From positions 1 through 64,000 of the forward strand of contig NZ_DCLL01000032.1 of the NCBI RefSeq assembly GCF_002321025.1: DNA of 64,000 bases, read 5' to 3'. Made by a program: the position numbers and the translations under genes. Origin of the DNA: Acinetobacter lwoffii. Its GTDB lineage: Bacteria > Pseudomonadota > Gammaproteobacteria > Pseudomonadales > Moraxellaceae. This document shows, piece after piece, positions 8,654 to 17,946 of this stretch. Every line of letters begins with the position of its first letter. Position 1 is the stretch's first letter. The notes beneath the pieces are model-generated. The model was not told the origin of the DNA, did not search any database, and saw only the letters and a list, made by a program, of their open reading frames with translations.

Positions 8654-10315
8654 ATGCTGACACATTTAACTCTGATCAATTTTGCTTTAGCTGAACATCT
8701 TGCTATTGATATTGATAAAGGTTTTAACGTTTTAACCGGTGAAACCGGTGCAGGTAAATCCCTCTTACTGGATGCATTGTCTGCCTGTTTGGGTGAGCGA
8801 ACCGATACCAATTATGTACGTTATGGCTCAGAAAAAGCCGATGTCACTGCCAGTTTCAGCTATCAGGAACACAGTCCTGAAGCCGCATGGTTAAAAGAAC
8901 ATGAGCTGGATGACGAATCAGGTGAAATTCATTTACGCCGGGTGATTTTTGCTACCGGCCGCAGCAAGGCCTGGATCAATGGACGTCCGAGCAGCCTGTC
9001 TGAACTGAAAGAAATTGGGCGTTTACTGGTACAACTCTATAGCCAGCATAGTCAGCAGCAACTTCTGGAACCGCCTTATCCGAAGCACTGGCTGGATCGT
9101 TATTATCATTTTTATGCGCCGGCTCAAGCAGTACGTGATGCGTATAGCACTTGGCAAAAAAATATTCGCCAGCATCAGGCAGCTTTGGATGCACAAGCGA
9201 CACGCAAGCAGCGTCTGGAAACCCTTGAGCTGCAACTCGAAGAACTGGAAGAAATTGTTCAGACGGATTATCCTGAAATTGAACAGGAATTTGATCGGCT
9301 CTCGCATCATGAAGCCATTATGCAGGACTGTGTCTATAGCCTGAATGTGCTGGATGAAGCTGAACAGAATATCACTCAGGAACTGGCATCAATTATGCGT
9401 CGGGTTGAGTCGCATGCCGGACGCAGTGAACAGCTTTCCGGGATTTATACTTCCCTACTGAATGCTCAAAGCGAACTTGAAGATGCAGCAGCGAATTTAC
9501 GCCAGTTTATGGATCGGCAGAGTTTTGATCCTGAACGCATGGAAGTACTGAATTCAACTTTAGAAATCTTCCATCGTCTGGCACGTAAATATCGTACCCA
9601 GCCAGAATTACTGAAAGAAGAATATGAAGCCTGGCAAAGTGAACTGGAACAGTTACATCAACTGGAAGATCCGGAAACACTGGCTGAACAGGTAGCAGTG
9701 TCTTATCAGGAATTTCTGGATAAAGCCCAACATCTGGATCAGATTCGCCGTGAAGCCGCAGCACCTTTGGCCAAGCAGCTCACTGAGCAGGTCAAACAGC
9801 TGGCACTGCCTGAAGCACATTTTGAGTTTAAGTTTGAGCCTCTGGAACATCCATCTAGCGAAGGCCTGAGCTTTATCCAGCTACTTTTTACTGCCAATAA
9901 AGGCATTCCGGCACAGCCTTTGGCCCGGGTTGCATCAGGTGGTGAGCTTTCGCGTATTGCGTTGGTGATGCAAGTCATGAATGCGGAAAAAACCGAAGCG
10001 GAAGTGCTGGTCTTTGATGAAATTGATGTCGGGATCAGTGGTGGTACCGCAGAGATTGTCGGGCGTTTACTGGCCGATCTGGCCCAACATGTACAGATTC
10101 TGTGTATTACCCATCAGGCGCAGGTTGCAGCACAATCTGATCAGCACCTACTGGTGAAAAAACAGCAGACTGATCCTGCCAGCAGCACGATTATCAATCT
10201 TGAAGAAAATGAAATAATTCAGGAGCTTGCAAGAATGACAGGTGGTGTAGAGATTAGTGAAACCACCTTACAACATGCCCGTCAGTTACGTCAGCTGAAA
10301 TTTCAGCAGGCTTAA
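8654..10315 (+). CDS. recN: DNA repair protein RecN
   Basis: 553-residue SMC-like ATPase that acts early in recombinational repair of double-strand breaks. Walker A GETGAGKS is at residues 29-36. Two long heptad-rich coiled-coil segments (about 155-215 and 265-370) surround a hinge. The C-terminal ABC signature ASGGELSRIAL and Walker B VLVFDEIDVGISGG are intact, followed by the D-loop and the CITHQAQVA switch. Length is typical (E. coli 553). The gene sits alone behind a 442-bp leader region. Confidence 0.97.
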   Translation: MLTHLTLINFALAEHLAIDIDKGFNVLTGETGAGKSLLLDALSACLGERTDTNYVRYGSEKADVTASFSYQEHSPEAAWLKEHELDDESGEIHLRRVIFATGRSKAWINGRPSSLSELKEIGRLLVQLYSQHSQQQLLEPPYPKHWLDRYYHFYAPAQAVRDAYSTWQKNIRQHQAALDAQATRKQRLETLELQLEELEEIVQTDYPEIEQEFDRLSHHEAIMQDCVYSLNVLDEAEQNITQELASIMRRVESHAGRSEQLSGIYTSLLNAQSELEDAAANLRQFMDRQSFDPERMEVLNSTLEIFHRLARKYRTQPELLKEEYEAWQSELEQLHQLEDPETLAEQVAVSYQEFLDKAQHLDQIRREAAAPLAKQLTEQVKQLALPEAHFEFKFEPLEHPSSEGLSFIQLLFTANKGIPAQPLARVASGGELSRIALVMQVMNAEKTEAEVLVFDEIDVGISGGTAEIVGRLLADLAQHVQILCITHQAQVAAQSDQHLLVKKQQTDPASSTIINLEENEIIQELARMTGGVEISETTLQHARQLRQLKFQQA

Positions 10316-10429
10316 ATATTTACAATCTGGACAAATAAAATTTGGTGAATCCAAGAAGCTCTAGTAACGTAGCTATTAGGATCATAGGATTTCTCTGCGA
10401 AGAAATTAATTTTAAGGAGAACTGCTCAG

Positions 10430-10984
10430 GTGACCAAACAGTTTCTGACACATCGTTGTCTGATTGCACCGCCGCATGCGAATGATGATTTTTTTGCCCA
10501 GACGGTCATTTATCTCGCACGGCATGATCAAGATGGTGCGCAAGGCATCATTATCAATCGACCTGCCGGCATTCAAATTAAAGAATTGCTGAATGATCTT
10601 GATATTGAAGCAGACAATGTCAATCCGCATGAAGTATTGCAAGGTGGTCCATTACGCCCTGAGGCCGGCTTTGTCCTGCATACCGGTCAGCCGACCTGGC
10701 ATTCGTCTATTGCCGTAGGCGAGAATGTCTGTATTACCACATCGAAAGATATTCTGGATGCCATTGCGCATAATGAAGGCGTTGGTCGCTATCAGATTGC
10801 ACTTGGCTATGCCAGCTGGGGCAAACACCAGCTGGAACAGGAAATTGCTCGTGGTGACTGGCTGATTTGTGATTCCGATATGGATCTGATTTTTAATTTA
10901 CCTTATAACGACCGTTGGGACGCTGCCTATAAAAAAATGGGGGTAGACCGCAACTGGTTATCTTCCGAGATTGGACATGCCTGA
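10430..10984 (+). CDS. yqgE: YqgE/AlgH family protein (UPF0301)
   Basis: 184-residue cytoplasmic protein of the YqgE/AlgH family, whose biochemical role is not established. Recognisable motifs are LTHRCLIAPP, GAQGIIINRPAG, LQGGPLRPEAGFVLH and LGYASWGKHQLEQEI with NLPYNDRW near the end. The start codon is GTG behind a strong AAGGAGA at 9 bp spacing. It overlaps ruvX (yqgF), the conserved gammaproteobacterial pair. Confidence 0.94.
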   Translation: MTKQFLTHRCLIAPPHANDDFFAQTVIYLARHDQDGAQGIIINRPAGIQIKELLNDLDIEADNVNPHEVLQGGPLRPEAGFVLHTGQPTWHSSIAVGENVCITTSKDILDAIAHNEGVGRYQIALGYASWGKHQLEQEIARGDWLICDSDMDLIFNLPYNDRWDAAYKKMGVDRNWLSSEIGHA

Positions 10985-11420
10985 TGTAAACGCGCCACAA
11001 ACCATTATGGCGTTTGATTTTGGTACACAAAAAATGGGAATGTCGGTCGGACAATCCCTGATTGCTAGTGCCAATCCCCTACCCTTATTTCCCATGAAAG
11101 ATGGTATTCCCAACTGGGATGAACTACTCAAAATCGTGAAAAGCCATCAACCCAATTTATTTCTGGTCGGCTTACCATTGAATATGGATGATAGTGAATC
11201 GGAGCTGTCGACACGGGCGCGAAAATTTGCCCGCCGTTTACGTCATCAGACCAATATTGAAACCTGGATGGTGGATGAACGTTTGACCACCCGTGAAGCA
11301 CGCGATGAACTGGATCATTACCAAGCTCAAGGTCGAGGCAAGAAACTCTCTGCGGACAGTATTGCGGCTGCCTTGTTGATTGAAAGCTGGTATCGCCATC
11401 CTGCCGGAATCACGCCTTAA
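10977..11420 (+). CDS. ruvX: RuvX/YqgF, RNase H-fold nuclease for 16S rRNA 5'-end maturation
   Basis: 147-residue RNase H-fold protein, the YqgF Holliday-junction-resolvase-like family implicated in pre-16S rRNA processing. The first strand carries AFDFGTQKMGMSVG with the catalytic Asp. The second acidic site is in VDERLTTREARDEL, and the third is the Asp in KLSADSIAAALLIESW. The ATG at 10977 is preferred over a TTG two codons earlier. It overlaps the yqgE stop by 8 bp, indicating coupled translation. Confidence 0.95.
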   Translation: MPDVNAPQTIMAFDFGTQKMGMSVGQSLIASANPLPLFPMKDGIPNWDELLKIVKSHQPNLFLVGLPLNMDDSESELSTRARKFARRLRHQTNIETWMVDERLTTREARDELDHYQAQGRGKKLSADSIAAALLIESWYRHPAGITP

Positions 11421-11443
11421 TCTGTTTTTAAATTTTTTTAAAT

Positions 11444-11468
11444 CAGCATCCTTTAGGGTGCTTTTTTA
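11444..11468 (+). terminator. Terminator of yqgE-ruvX
   Basis: Stem AGCATCC (11445-11451) pairs with GGGTGCT (11456-11462) around the loop TTTA with one G.U pair, followed by six T residues. Confidence 0.85.
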
Positions 11469-11484
11469 CACTCCAAAATGCTTC

Positions 11485-12105
11485 TTAAGGATAAAAATAA
11501 CGAAAAGTCAGATTAATTCTCGGTGTTAAAACTTTGCTGGTTTTGCTGATACTGTGCTTCCAGTGCTGCTGCGTCGCGCCACGCATCACAATCAGTTGTC
11601 CACTGTGTAACAGCACATCGACTTTATCGCTGTGAATTTTATGCTTAAAGCTCATTTTACGGGTAGCTCCCAGACTTAGAGAAGCGATGACATTTTCCCG
11701 AGAGGTACCTGTATATAACGCCGGCTCATCATCACTATGCCAGCCCAAGCCTTGGGAACCATCTTCATACAAATTGGCCAGACAGGAATTAAAGGGATGA
11801 CCGACCAGAATTTCAATATGCTGCTTTAAACGGAATAATCCGGGTGTCCATACCTGAGCTTGTTTGAGCGTACCAGAATAACGATACTGATAATGTTCAT
11901 CGCCATACCAGACCACCTGGCGACCTGTGACATGGTGCTTGCCAAATAAATGCACTTCATCATGTTGCCAGGCCAGCTGACTGAGAAAATGCTGTAGATA
12001 CTGCTGGCTTTGTTCCTGATCCAAAATCAGGCCATAATCCTCCACTACCCCATCAAAAGGTAATACATTGGCTTGCGGCTGGGGTGCAAATAAATCGAGA
12101 GTCAT
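11485..12105 (-). CDS. alkB: AlkB-family 2-oxoglutarate/Fe(II) DNA dealkylase
   Basis: 206-residue oxidative demethylase that repairs 1-methyladenine and 3-methylcytosine in nucleic acids. The iron ligands are the HSD of LGWHSDDEP and the later His in QHWKHSI. The 2-oxoglutarate-binding arginines sit in RINLTFR at the C terminus. The substrate-recognition lid contains FNSCLANLY, typical of the AlkB/ALKBH2-3-like group. It is a single minus-strand gene, converging with ruvX and not linked to ada in this window. Confidence 0.93.
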   Translation of the reverse strand: MTLDLFAPQPQANVLPFDGVVEDYGLILDQEQSQQYLQHFLSQLAWQHDEVHLFGKHHVTGRQVVWYGDEHYQYRYSGTLKQAQVWTPGLFRLKQHIEILVGHPFNSCLANLYEDGSQGLGWHSDDEPALYTGTSRENVIASLSLGATRKMSFKHKIHSDKVDVLLHSGQLIVMRGATQQHWKHSISKTSKVLTPRINLTFRYFYP

Positions 12106-12256
12106 ATCAATTCAATCCAGTATCCACATGAAAATACTGACATTCGACCTAAAGGATTACAACTGCTCTTCACAAATGACTACAATATTTATGCTTGTGG
12201 CTAGCCTAATTCCTGCCTAGACTGAATTCAACTTTCACAATAAAAATAATCCTTTT

Positions 12257-14059
12257 ATGAACTTATGGCAGCTGTTTCAGAAACTTCGCCCCTTTGTTCA
12301 GCCTTACCGGTTGCTGGTGATTGCCACGCTGATTCTGACCCTGATTGGCTCATTCACCGCACAGGTCAATGCCATTACCTTGCAATATGCGGTCGACAGC
12401 ATCAATTCGCTACTCGAAACCGGTCAAGGACTGGAACAAGGCTGGCATATTCTGATCACGATTTCGGCGATTTTGCTCGGCAAAGAAATTATCAATGCCT
12501 TTGTCCAGTTCGGGCAGAAGTTCTATGGAGAGAAACTGCGGATTTTTGTCTCTCAGGATCTGGCCCAAGGGATTATTGAAAAATTTTTAAAATATCGGCT
12601 GGAATTTTTTAATCAGGAAAATAACCAGGCCGGTAAATTACAGACCCGGATTGACCGTGGCATTGGCTCACTGACCCGTCTGGTGCAAATTTTCTTTATT
12701 GATATTTTACCGTTATTTACCAGTGCCATTGTGGCTTTGGGGCTAATGTACTATGCCAATGTGTATGTCGGTCTGGTCGCGACTGCTATTGTTCCTATCT
12801 ATTTCTGGCTGACCTATAAGCAGGCACAAAAACTCGGGGGCTGGCGCCGCAGTCTTCGCGATGGTCGGGAGAGAAAAAGTCAGGGCATTCTCAGTATCAT
12901 CAACTCGATTACCGTGATTAAGTCTTTTAACCGCGAATCGATTGAATCGGAAAAGCAGCTCGGTTTACAGCGTGAACTGACCGACAATCAGATGAAAACC
13001 CGCCAGACCAGTTTCCTGTTTGATGGCCTGAAAACTTTTCTGGAACAGATCGGGATTGTACTGATCATTATTTTAACCTCCTACTTTGTGCTGGATGGCC
13101 AGATGAGTATCGGTATGATCATGTTTCATGTGCTGCTATTTAATAATGTCTCTGCCCCAATTCGATCCCTGCACCGGATTTATGATGAAGTGAATGATGC
13201 CATGATCTATTCAGAAAGCTTTTTCAAAATTCTGGAGGCCGATGATGAAATTGAACAAAGCGGTCAGCAGAAACCGATTGTCCAAGGCAAATTTGAACTG
13301 AGTGGCGTGAATTTTTATTATCCAAACGGCCACCATGCCCTGAAAGATATTGATATGGAAATTCGCCCCAATAAAATTACCGCCTTGGTGGGCTTATCGG
13401 GTGCCGGAAAATCTACCCTCATCAGTTTGCTGGATAAATTTTATGAACCACAGCAAGGTCAGATCAAACTGGATGGCATTGACCTGAAAGATTATGACAC
13501 CCAATATCTACGCGATCATATTGGTCTGGTCTTACAAAAAAATCATATTTTTCAGGGCACCATCTTTGACAATATCCGTTATGGTAAAACTACTGCCTCA
13601 ATGGAGGATGTAATTGAGGCAGCAGAAAAAGCCTCGATTCATGAGCAGATTTTACAGTTACCGGATGGTTATGATAACGATGCCTTGATGCTGTCTGGCG
13701 GCCAGCAGCAACGGATTGCCTTGGCACGGATGTTCCTGAAAAATCCACCGATTATTTTTCTAGATGAACCGACGGCGAGTCTAGATGCAATTGCCACGGA
13801 ACAGATTAAACACAGTCTGGACCAGATCAAGCAAGGCCGTACCGTGATCATCATTTCGCATAGCCTGTCGCAGATTATTGATGCGGATTATACTTACGTG
13901 ATGAAAGAAGGAACGATTGCTGAGCATGGCGAGCACGACCAGCTTTATCATCAGCAAGGCGTGTATAAGGAAATCTTTGATGCGATGGCCAAAAGCCTGA
14001 ATATTGAAAAAATTGCCAAAACTTTTGAAGATGATGCCGAGGAAGAAACTCATAGTTAG
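12257..14059 (+). CDS. ABC exporter, fused permease-ATPase (MsbA/MDR type)
   Basis: 600-residue half-transporter with an N-terminal six-helix ABC transmembrane domain (about 15-310) and a C-terminal nucleotide-binding domain (about 340-580). Walker A GLSGAGKST begins near residue 378. The signature LSGGQQQRIALARM, Walker B IIFLDEPTAS and the switch His in IIISHSLSQ are all present, so it should be ATPase-competent as a homodimer. The substrate is unknown; drug or lipid export is a family-level inference. The N-terminal domain sequence does not identify it as MsbA. It ends at a strong terminator. Confidence 0.9.
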   Translation: MNLWQLFQKLRPFVQPYRLLVIATLILTLIGSFTAQVNAITLQYAVDSINSLLETGQGLEQGWHILITISAILLGKEIINAFVQFGQKFYGEKLRIFVSQDLAQGIIEKFLKYRLEFFNQENNQAGKLQTRIDRGIGSLTRLVQIFFIDILPLFTSAIVALGLMYYANVYVGLVATAIVPIYFWLTYKQAQKLGGWRRSLRDGRERKSQGILSIINSITVIKSFNRESIESEKQLGLQRELTDNQMKTRQTSFLFDGLKTFLEQIGIVLIIILTSYFVLDGQMSIGMIMFHVLLFNNVSAPIRSLHRIYDEVNDAMIYSESFFKILEADDEIEQSGQQKPIVQGKFELSGVNFYYPNGHHALKDIDMEIRPNKITALVGLSGAGKSTLISLLDKFYEPQQGQIKLDGIDLKDYDTQYLRDHIGLVLQKNHIFQGTIFDNIRYGKTTASMEDVIEAAEKASIHEQILQLPDGYDNDALMLSGGQQQRIALARMFLKNPPIIFLDEPTASLDAIATEQIKHSLDQIKQGRTVIIISHSLSQIIDADYTYVMKEGTIAEHGEHDQLYHQQGVYKEIFDAMAKSLNIEKIAKTFEDDAEEETHS

Positions 14060-14077
14060 CTTCTCTATCTCAATAAA

Positions 14078-14108
14078 GAAACCTCCGGTACGGAGGTTTT
14101 TTTATTTT
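14078..14108. terminator. Terminator between ABC exporter gene and phoU
   Basis: Stem AACCTCCG (14080-14087) pairs with CGGAGGTT (14091-14098), loop GTA, followed by a T-run. It serves the plus-strand exporter and probably also the converging phoU. Confidence 0.85.
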
Positions 14109-14121
14109 AATTTTTTAAGAT

Positions 14122-14841
14122 TTAACGCTGAACTTTCTGTTCAATTTCTTCAACACTGGTATGACGCACATCAAAACCTTTGACCATATAGATCACCTGT
14201 TCCGAAATATTCCGGGCATGATCGCCAATTCTTTCGAGTGAACGCAGCACCCACAATACATTGATGACACGACTGATATGCCGTGGGTCTTCAATCATAT
14301 AAGTCATAAGCGTACGTGTGGCTGACTGATATTCACGGTCAATATCCGCATCCGCCAACATGACCTTCAAAGCTTGATCTACATCCAGACGCGCAAAAGC
14401 ATCCAGTGCATCATGAATCATCACCCGCACCTGGTTGCCAATATGCCGGGTTTCCATATAACCGCGTGGTGAGCTACCCTCTTCACACAAGCTTTGTGCA
14501 ATTCGGCCTATTTTCGAGGCTTCATCGCCAATCCGTTCCAGATCGGTATTGGCCTTGGACATGGCAAGCACCATACGTAAATCAATCGCGGCAGGATGAC
14601 GGCGCGCCAGAATCAGGGTCAGCGCTTCATCAATATCTCGTTCCATCTGATTGACGACATTATCTTGAAACTGCACATCTACTGCCATTGAGACATCTGT
14701 GTCCAATAGGGCATGAATGGCATTAGCTACCTGCTGTTCTACCAGTCCGCCCATCGTCATGAATTTGGTATTTACGTCCTGCAGTTCTTCATTAAATTGC
14801 GAAGAAATGTGATGACTTAATACAGGATTATTTGGACACAA
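14122..14841 (-). CDS. phoU: PhoU, phosphate-signalling regulator
   Basis: 239-residue cytoplasmic protein made of two three-helix PhoU repeats (about 18-105 and 120-215). In E. coli PhoU restrains PhoR/PhoB signalling through PstSCAB when phosphate is ample. Metal-binding motifs of the family are present as DTDLERIGDEASKIGR in the first repeat and RSLERIGDHARNISE in the second. TTG is the likely start: AGGAG stands 9 bp upstream and no in-frame ATG or GTG precedes the conserved helix. It is not adjacent to pst genes here. Confidence 0.95.
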   Translation of the reverse strand: MCPNNPVLSHHISSQFNEELQDVNTKFMTMGGLVEQQVANAIHALLDTDVSMAVDVQFQDNVVNQMERDIDEALTLILARRHPAAIDLRMVLAMSKANTDLERIGDEASKIGRIAQSLCEEGSSPRGYMETRHIGNQVRVMIHDALDAFARLDVDQALKVMLADADIDREYQSATRTLMTYMIEDPRHISRVINVLWVLRSLERIGDHARNISEQVIYMVKGFDVRHTSVEEIEQKVQR

Positions 14842-14932
14842 GGAAAGCTACTCCTGAACGATAGAGGACAATGATCAATAATAAATCATATTAAAGCATA
14901 TCCATGATGAAAGTTTGATGACAATAGTAGCC

Positions 14933-16294
14933 TCATAGAGGCTGAGGCGAATCATATTCAATCAGCCAGGCATTCAGCTCTGCCAGTTCCTTTTCGGTTA
15001 ACTGCCCGACCGAGGCCTGCAATTGCAGCACATGCAACAGATAATCATATTTGGCATTCAAATAATCGGTCTTGGCAGAAAAGGCATTACGCTGTGCCAG
15101 CAACACATCGACCATGGTTTTTAAGCCTTCCTGATATTGGGCTCTGGACGCTTGTGAGACAATTTCCGAAGAGTCCATCGCGGCTTTACGTGCATTCAGT
15201 TTGGCCTGATCGGTTTCTACCTGCATAAAGGACTGTTTCACATCGGTATTGGCTTTACGGATAGCCGCATCCAGTTGCGCTTCACTTTTTTGCACATTAA
15301 CGCCGGCCTGACGGATACTTTTTTGCGTGCGTCCACCGCTAAATACATTCCAGTTCACCTCCACCCCAATCTGGTCGAAATCTCCATTGCTGGACATGAT
15401 CGTAGCCGGACTTTGCTTTAAATAGCCATAGGTTCCGACCACTTCGACCTGCGGATAGAGCGCAGCCTGTTCGACCCGTTTGGCATCTTCAGAATAGCGC
15501 TTTTGCAGACGCGCTTGCAGAATATTCAGATTTTGGCTTTGTGCTAATTCGGTCCAGGACTGCATATCACTTGGAACCGGTTTCTGGAACTGGAAATCGT
15601 TGCGTAATACCGCCAGATTTTCCTGATAAGGGCCGATTAACTGTGCCAGCTGTTCTTGGGCCAGTACCAGCTGAACTTGAGTCGAAATCCGGTTGGCTTG
15701 GGCACTTTGATACTGGGCATTGGCTTCACTGACCTCACTACGCGCCACCAAACCTTCTTTCAGCTTAGCATTCATCATGCGTAACTGTTCAGACAGCGCC
15801 TGCTCTTCCTGTAAATAAGCCGTAGTCAAAGACTGCTGCCGCAAGACATTAAAATAGGCTTCGGCCACCTGTAAAATATGCTGCTGTTTTTGCAGACGCA
15901 GATTGACTTCACTGAGTTCGACCGAGGTCTTGACCTGCTTATAACCTTGCCAGGCATCCCAGCGAAATAAAGGTTGGCGTGCGGTTAAGGCCACCTGACG
16001 GCTGGTTGTACTGGAACTTTGCAACTCACCAAATTCAGCAGGCAAACCTTCAGACTCTGAGTTGTTGACGGACTGGTTTTTACGGGTCACATTTCCAGAT
16101 AAAGTCACGGTCGGCAGCAAATTTCCGCTGGCAATCCCCAGATTGAGCTGATCAGATTGGTACTGCAACACATTCGCCTGCCAATTTGGATCATTTTGCT
16201 GGGCGCGTGCATACGCTTCTTGTAAATCCAGGGCAAAAATCGCCGGACTAATTAATAGCAATAAACAGGCCATGACACTGCGTTTTAATTTCAT
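14933..16294 (-). CDS. tolC: TolC-family outer-membrane efflux channel protein
   Basis: 453 residues with a cleavable signal peptide (about 1-21, ending IFALDLQEAY). Two OEP repeats of coiled alpha-helical hairpins and short beta segments follow, as in TolC. Motifs include AYARAQQNDPNWQA at the mature start and AQYQEGLKTMVDVLLAQRN in the second repeat, the family hallmark. It should trimerise as an outer-membrane and periplasmic tunnel for tripartite efflux or type I secretion. The order tolC-thiC-nudF-cpdA is shared with Pseudomonas, supporting a chromosomal TolC (OpmH-like) rather than an RND-operon channel. Confidence 0.9.
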   Translation of the reverse strand: MKLKRSVMACLLLLISPAIFALDLQEAYARAQQNDPNWQANVLQYQSDQLNLGIASGNLLPTVTLSGNVTRKNQSVNNSESEGLPAEFGELQSSSTTSRQVALTARQPLFRWDAWQGYKQVKTSVELSEVNLRLQKQQHILQVAEAYFNVLRQQSLTTAYLQEEQALSEQLRMMNAKLKEGLVARSEVSEANAQYQSAQANRISTQVQLVLAQEQLAQLIGPYQENLAVLRNDFQFQKPVPSDMQSWTELAQSQNLNILQARLQKRYSEDAKRVEQAALYPQVEVVGTYGYLKQSPATIMSSNGDFDQIGVEVNWNVFSGGRTQKSIRQAGVNVQKSEAQLDAAIRKANTDVKQSFMQVETDQAKLNARKAAMDSSEIVSQASRAQYQEGLKTMVDVLLAQRNAFSAKTDYLNAKYDYLLHVLQLQASVGQLTEKELAELNAWLIEYDSPQPL

Positions 16295-16586
16295 TTTATA
16301 GTGTTAACCCCTAACAGCCATTCAGATCAAAAAATTCTGGCGCTTTAAGCTAAGCCATACTAAAGAGATCTCTTGAATTTTTACGTATGATTTTTATTAA
16401 TTTTTTAATATAAAGATCAATTTTTATCCATCATTAATTCAATTTTCTGGCTCCCATACCGGCAATGTAACAAAGCAATTCACAATACTAAACATAGTAT
16501 TTTAGTTTGATCTATACAATATCTCCCAGTAAGGCCGTTATTTTCTGAATTCACCTATATATACAGAGTCCTGAAGCATAGTGTTA

Positions 16587-17618
16587 ATGCCATTCCCGTC
16601 GATATTCAAAGCCTGTGTGCTTGCTGGTAGCGTGCTGCTTCTTGGGGGCTGCCAACAGCCCTCAGATCCACAGATCCAGGTCGAACAGACTGAGGCGAAG
16701 CAAACGCAAAGTCCAGTCAGTGACTTTAGCCTCATGTGCCAGAATATTGAAAAAAATATGTCCCAGATTAATGACCAGCGCACGACGTTTGCGCTGGAGC
16801 AGATTAATCAGGATCTTAAAGTGTGCCTGCCGTTGATGGACTTGGCGGAGCAGAAGCAACTGATGCAGCGCTCTACCGAAATGTATCAGCGCTTTTTAAA
16901 GGTGGATCGCACCGAATTTCAGCAACGCGCCTTTGAGCAGTATGCACTGGAAATGGCGCAGCATCCCACCATTCAGCATGCGCATTTTCAACAGCTCACC
17001 TCACGTGACCAGTATCTGTTAAAACACAAGGGGCAGGCTTATGTAGAACTGCTGGATCTGGGGGATGGCACTTTACATTATCGCCGCAGTCCGGAATATC
17101 TGGCGCGTATTTTTGCCCCTTATTTACCGGCCGCTGAAAAAGCCTTTATTGAAAATCTGGCGGAACAGAATATGGAACCGGTGCTGGTGGAAAAACGCCT
17201 GCAGATTGAAGCCACTGATATTGCAGCCCGCAGTCTGCTTTGGGAAGACTATCTCAAGACTTATCCGAATAGCAGTTATAAACGCGATGCTGAATATCTG
17301 CTGAAGCAATATACCTATTTCCTGTTTAGAGGTACCGAGCAATCCCCGGTGTCGGAAGATTATCGCGATCGTTATGCTGTGGATACCAGTCATCTGGAAA
17401 CTATTATTGGACTATCAAACGGCCAGAAATCAACGCTGTCCACACAGGCACGCCTGTTTCTGGAATTTCTGGACATGACTCCGGAACAGCGCCAACAAGT
17501 CTTGCCTGCCGATTATAGAAACCGCTCGGAAGCAGAACAGATTCTGTACTATGCCCAGATCAGCCCGCCCTCACAAAAATATGATAAAGACTGCTTTACC
17601 GATGCCATCTGTATCTAG
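16587..17618 (+). CDS. Predicted lipoprotein of unknown function
   Basis: 343 residues, not recognised as a named family. An N-terminal lipoprotein signal with lipobox LLGGC is followed by Gln residues and a hydrophilic mature part. Most of the remainder looks alpha-helical, with many Gln, Glu and Leu residues and no obvious catalytic motif. Two cysteines lie at the extreme C terminus (DCFTDAICI), possibly a disulfide. The start is ATG at 16587 or GTG at 16581. It lies between a TolC-family gene (divergent) and thiC, a position empty in some relatives. An outer-membrane or periplasmic location is inferred from the lipobox only. Confidence 0.75.
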   Translation: MPFPSIFKACVLAGSVLLLGGCQQPSDPQIQVEQTEAKQTQSPVSDFSLMCQNIEKNMSQINDQRTTFALEQINQDLKVCLPLMDLAEQKQLMQRSTEMYQRFLKVDRTEFQQRAFEQYALEMAQHPTIQHAHFQQLTSRDQYLLKHKGQAYVELLDLGDGTLHYRRSPEYLARIFAPYLPAAEKAFIENLAEQNMEPVLVEKRLQIEATDIAARSLLWEDYLKTYPNSSYKRDAEYLLKQYTYFLFRGTEQSPVSEDYRDRYAVDTSHLETIIGLSNGQKSTLSTQARLFLEFLDMTPEQRQQVLPADYRNRSEAEQILYYAQISPPSQKYDKDCFTDAICI

Positions 17619-17653
17619 TTGGGATCAGTTTCACCTTCAATCAATATCGCCAT

Positions 17654-17692
17654 GTCTAAATCAATCCTCGTTTAAAGTTGAGCGATTTAGAC
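17654..17692 (+). terminator. Possible terminator of the lipoprotein gene
   Basis: A perfect 9-bp inverted repeat, GTCTAAATC (17654-17662) and GATTTAGAC (17684-17692), has a 21-nt loop and is followed only by a weak T-rich stretch. It lies 35 bp after the stop codon. Confidence 0.4.
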
Positions 17693-17724
17693 CTGTTTAT
17701 TCTGCCTAAACTGAGCTAAGCTTT

Positions 17725-17850
17725 AGCCTCGCTTGACGGAGCGCGAGTAATGCCTCGCTGAGATCATGTGATTCCTTTTATCGTTATCAGGAATTGAGCA
17801 TGAGTACCGTTGAACCTGATCAGGTTAATACCTGCGTAGGAATCAAGCCA
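17725..17850 (+). promoter_or_regulatory. TPP riboswitch (THI element) upstream of thiC
   Basis: The conserved aptamer segments are present: CTGAGA at 17758-17763, and TGAACCTGAT-CAGGTTAATACC-TGCGTAGGAA across 17811-17842. The P1 helix closes as GCTTGA (17731-17736) with TCAAGC (17843-17848). It senses thiamine pyrophosphate and represses thiC when bound. The expression platform seems to be translational or mixed: the sequence GCTTGATT at 17911-17918 can pair with AATCAAGC (17841-17848), competing with P1, about 15 nt before the ribosome-binding site AAGGA. Confidence 0.95.
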
Positions 17851-17946
17851 GCTAAAAACCCAGCCCTTGCTTTATCTGTTCAGGATAAATCTGCCTACGT
17901 TTTTGGTCGTGCTTGATTCGTTGATGTCATCATAAGGATCATAGCC

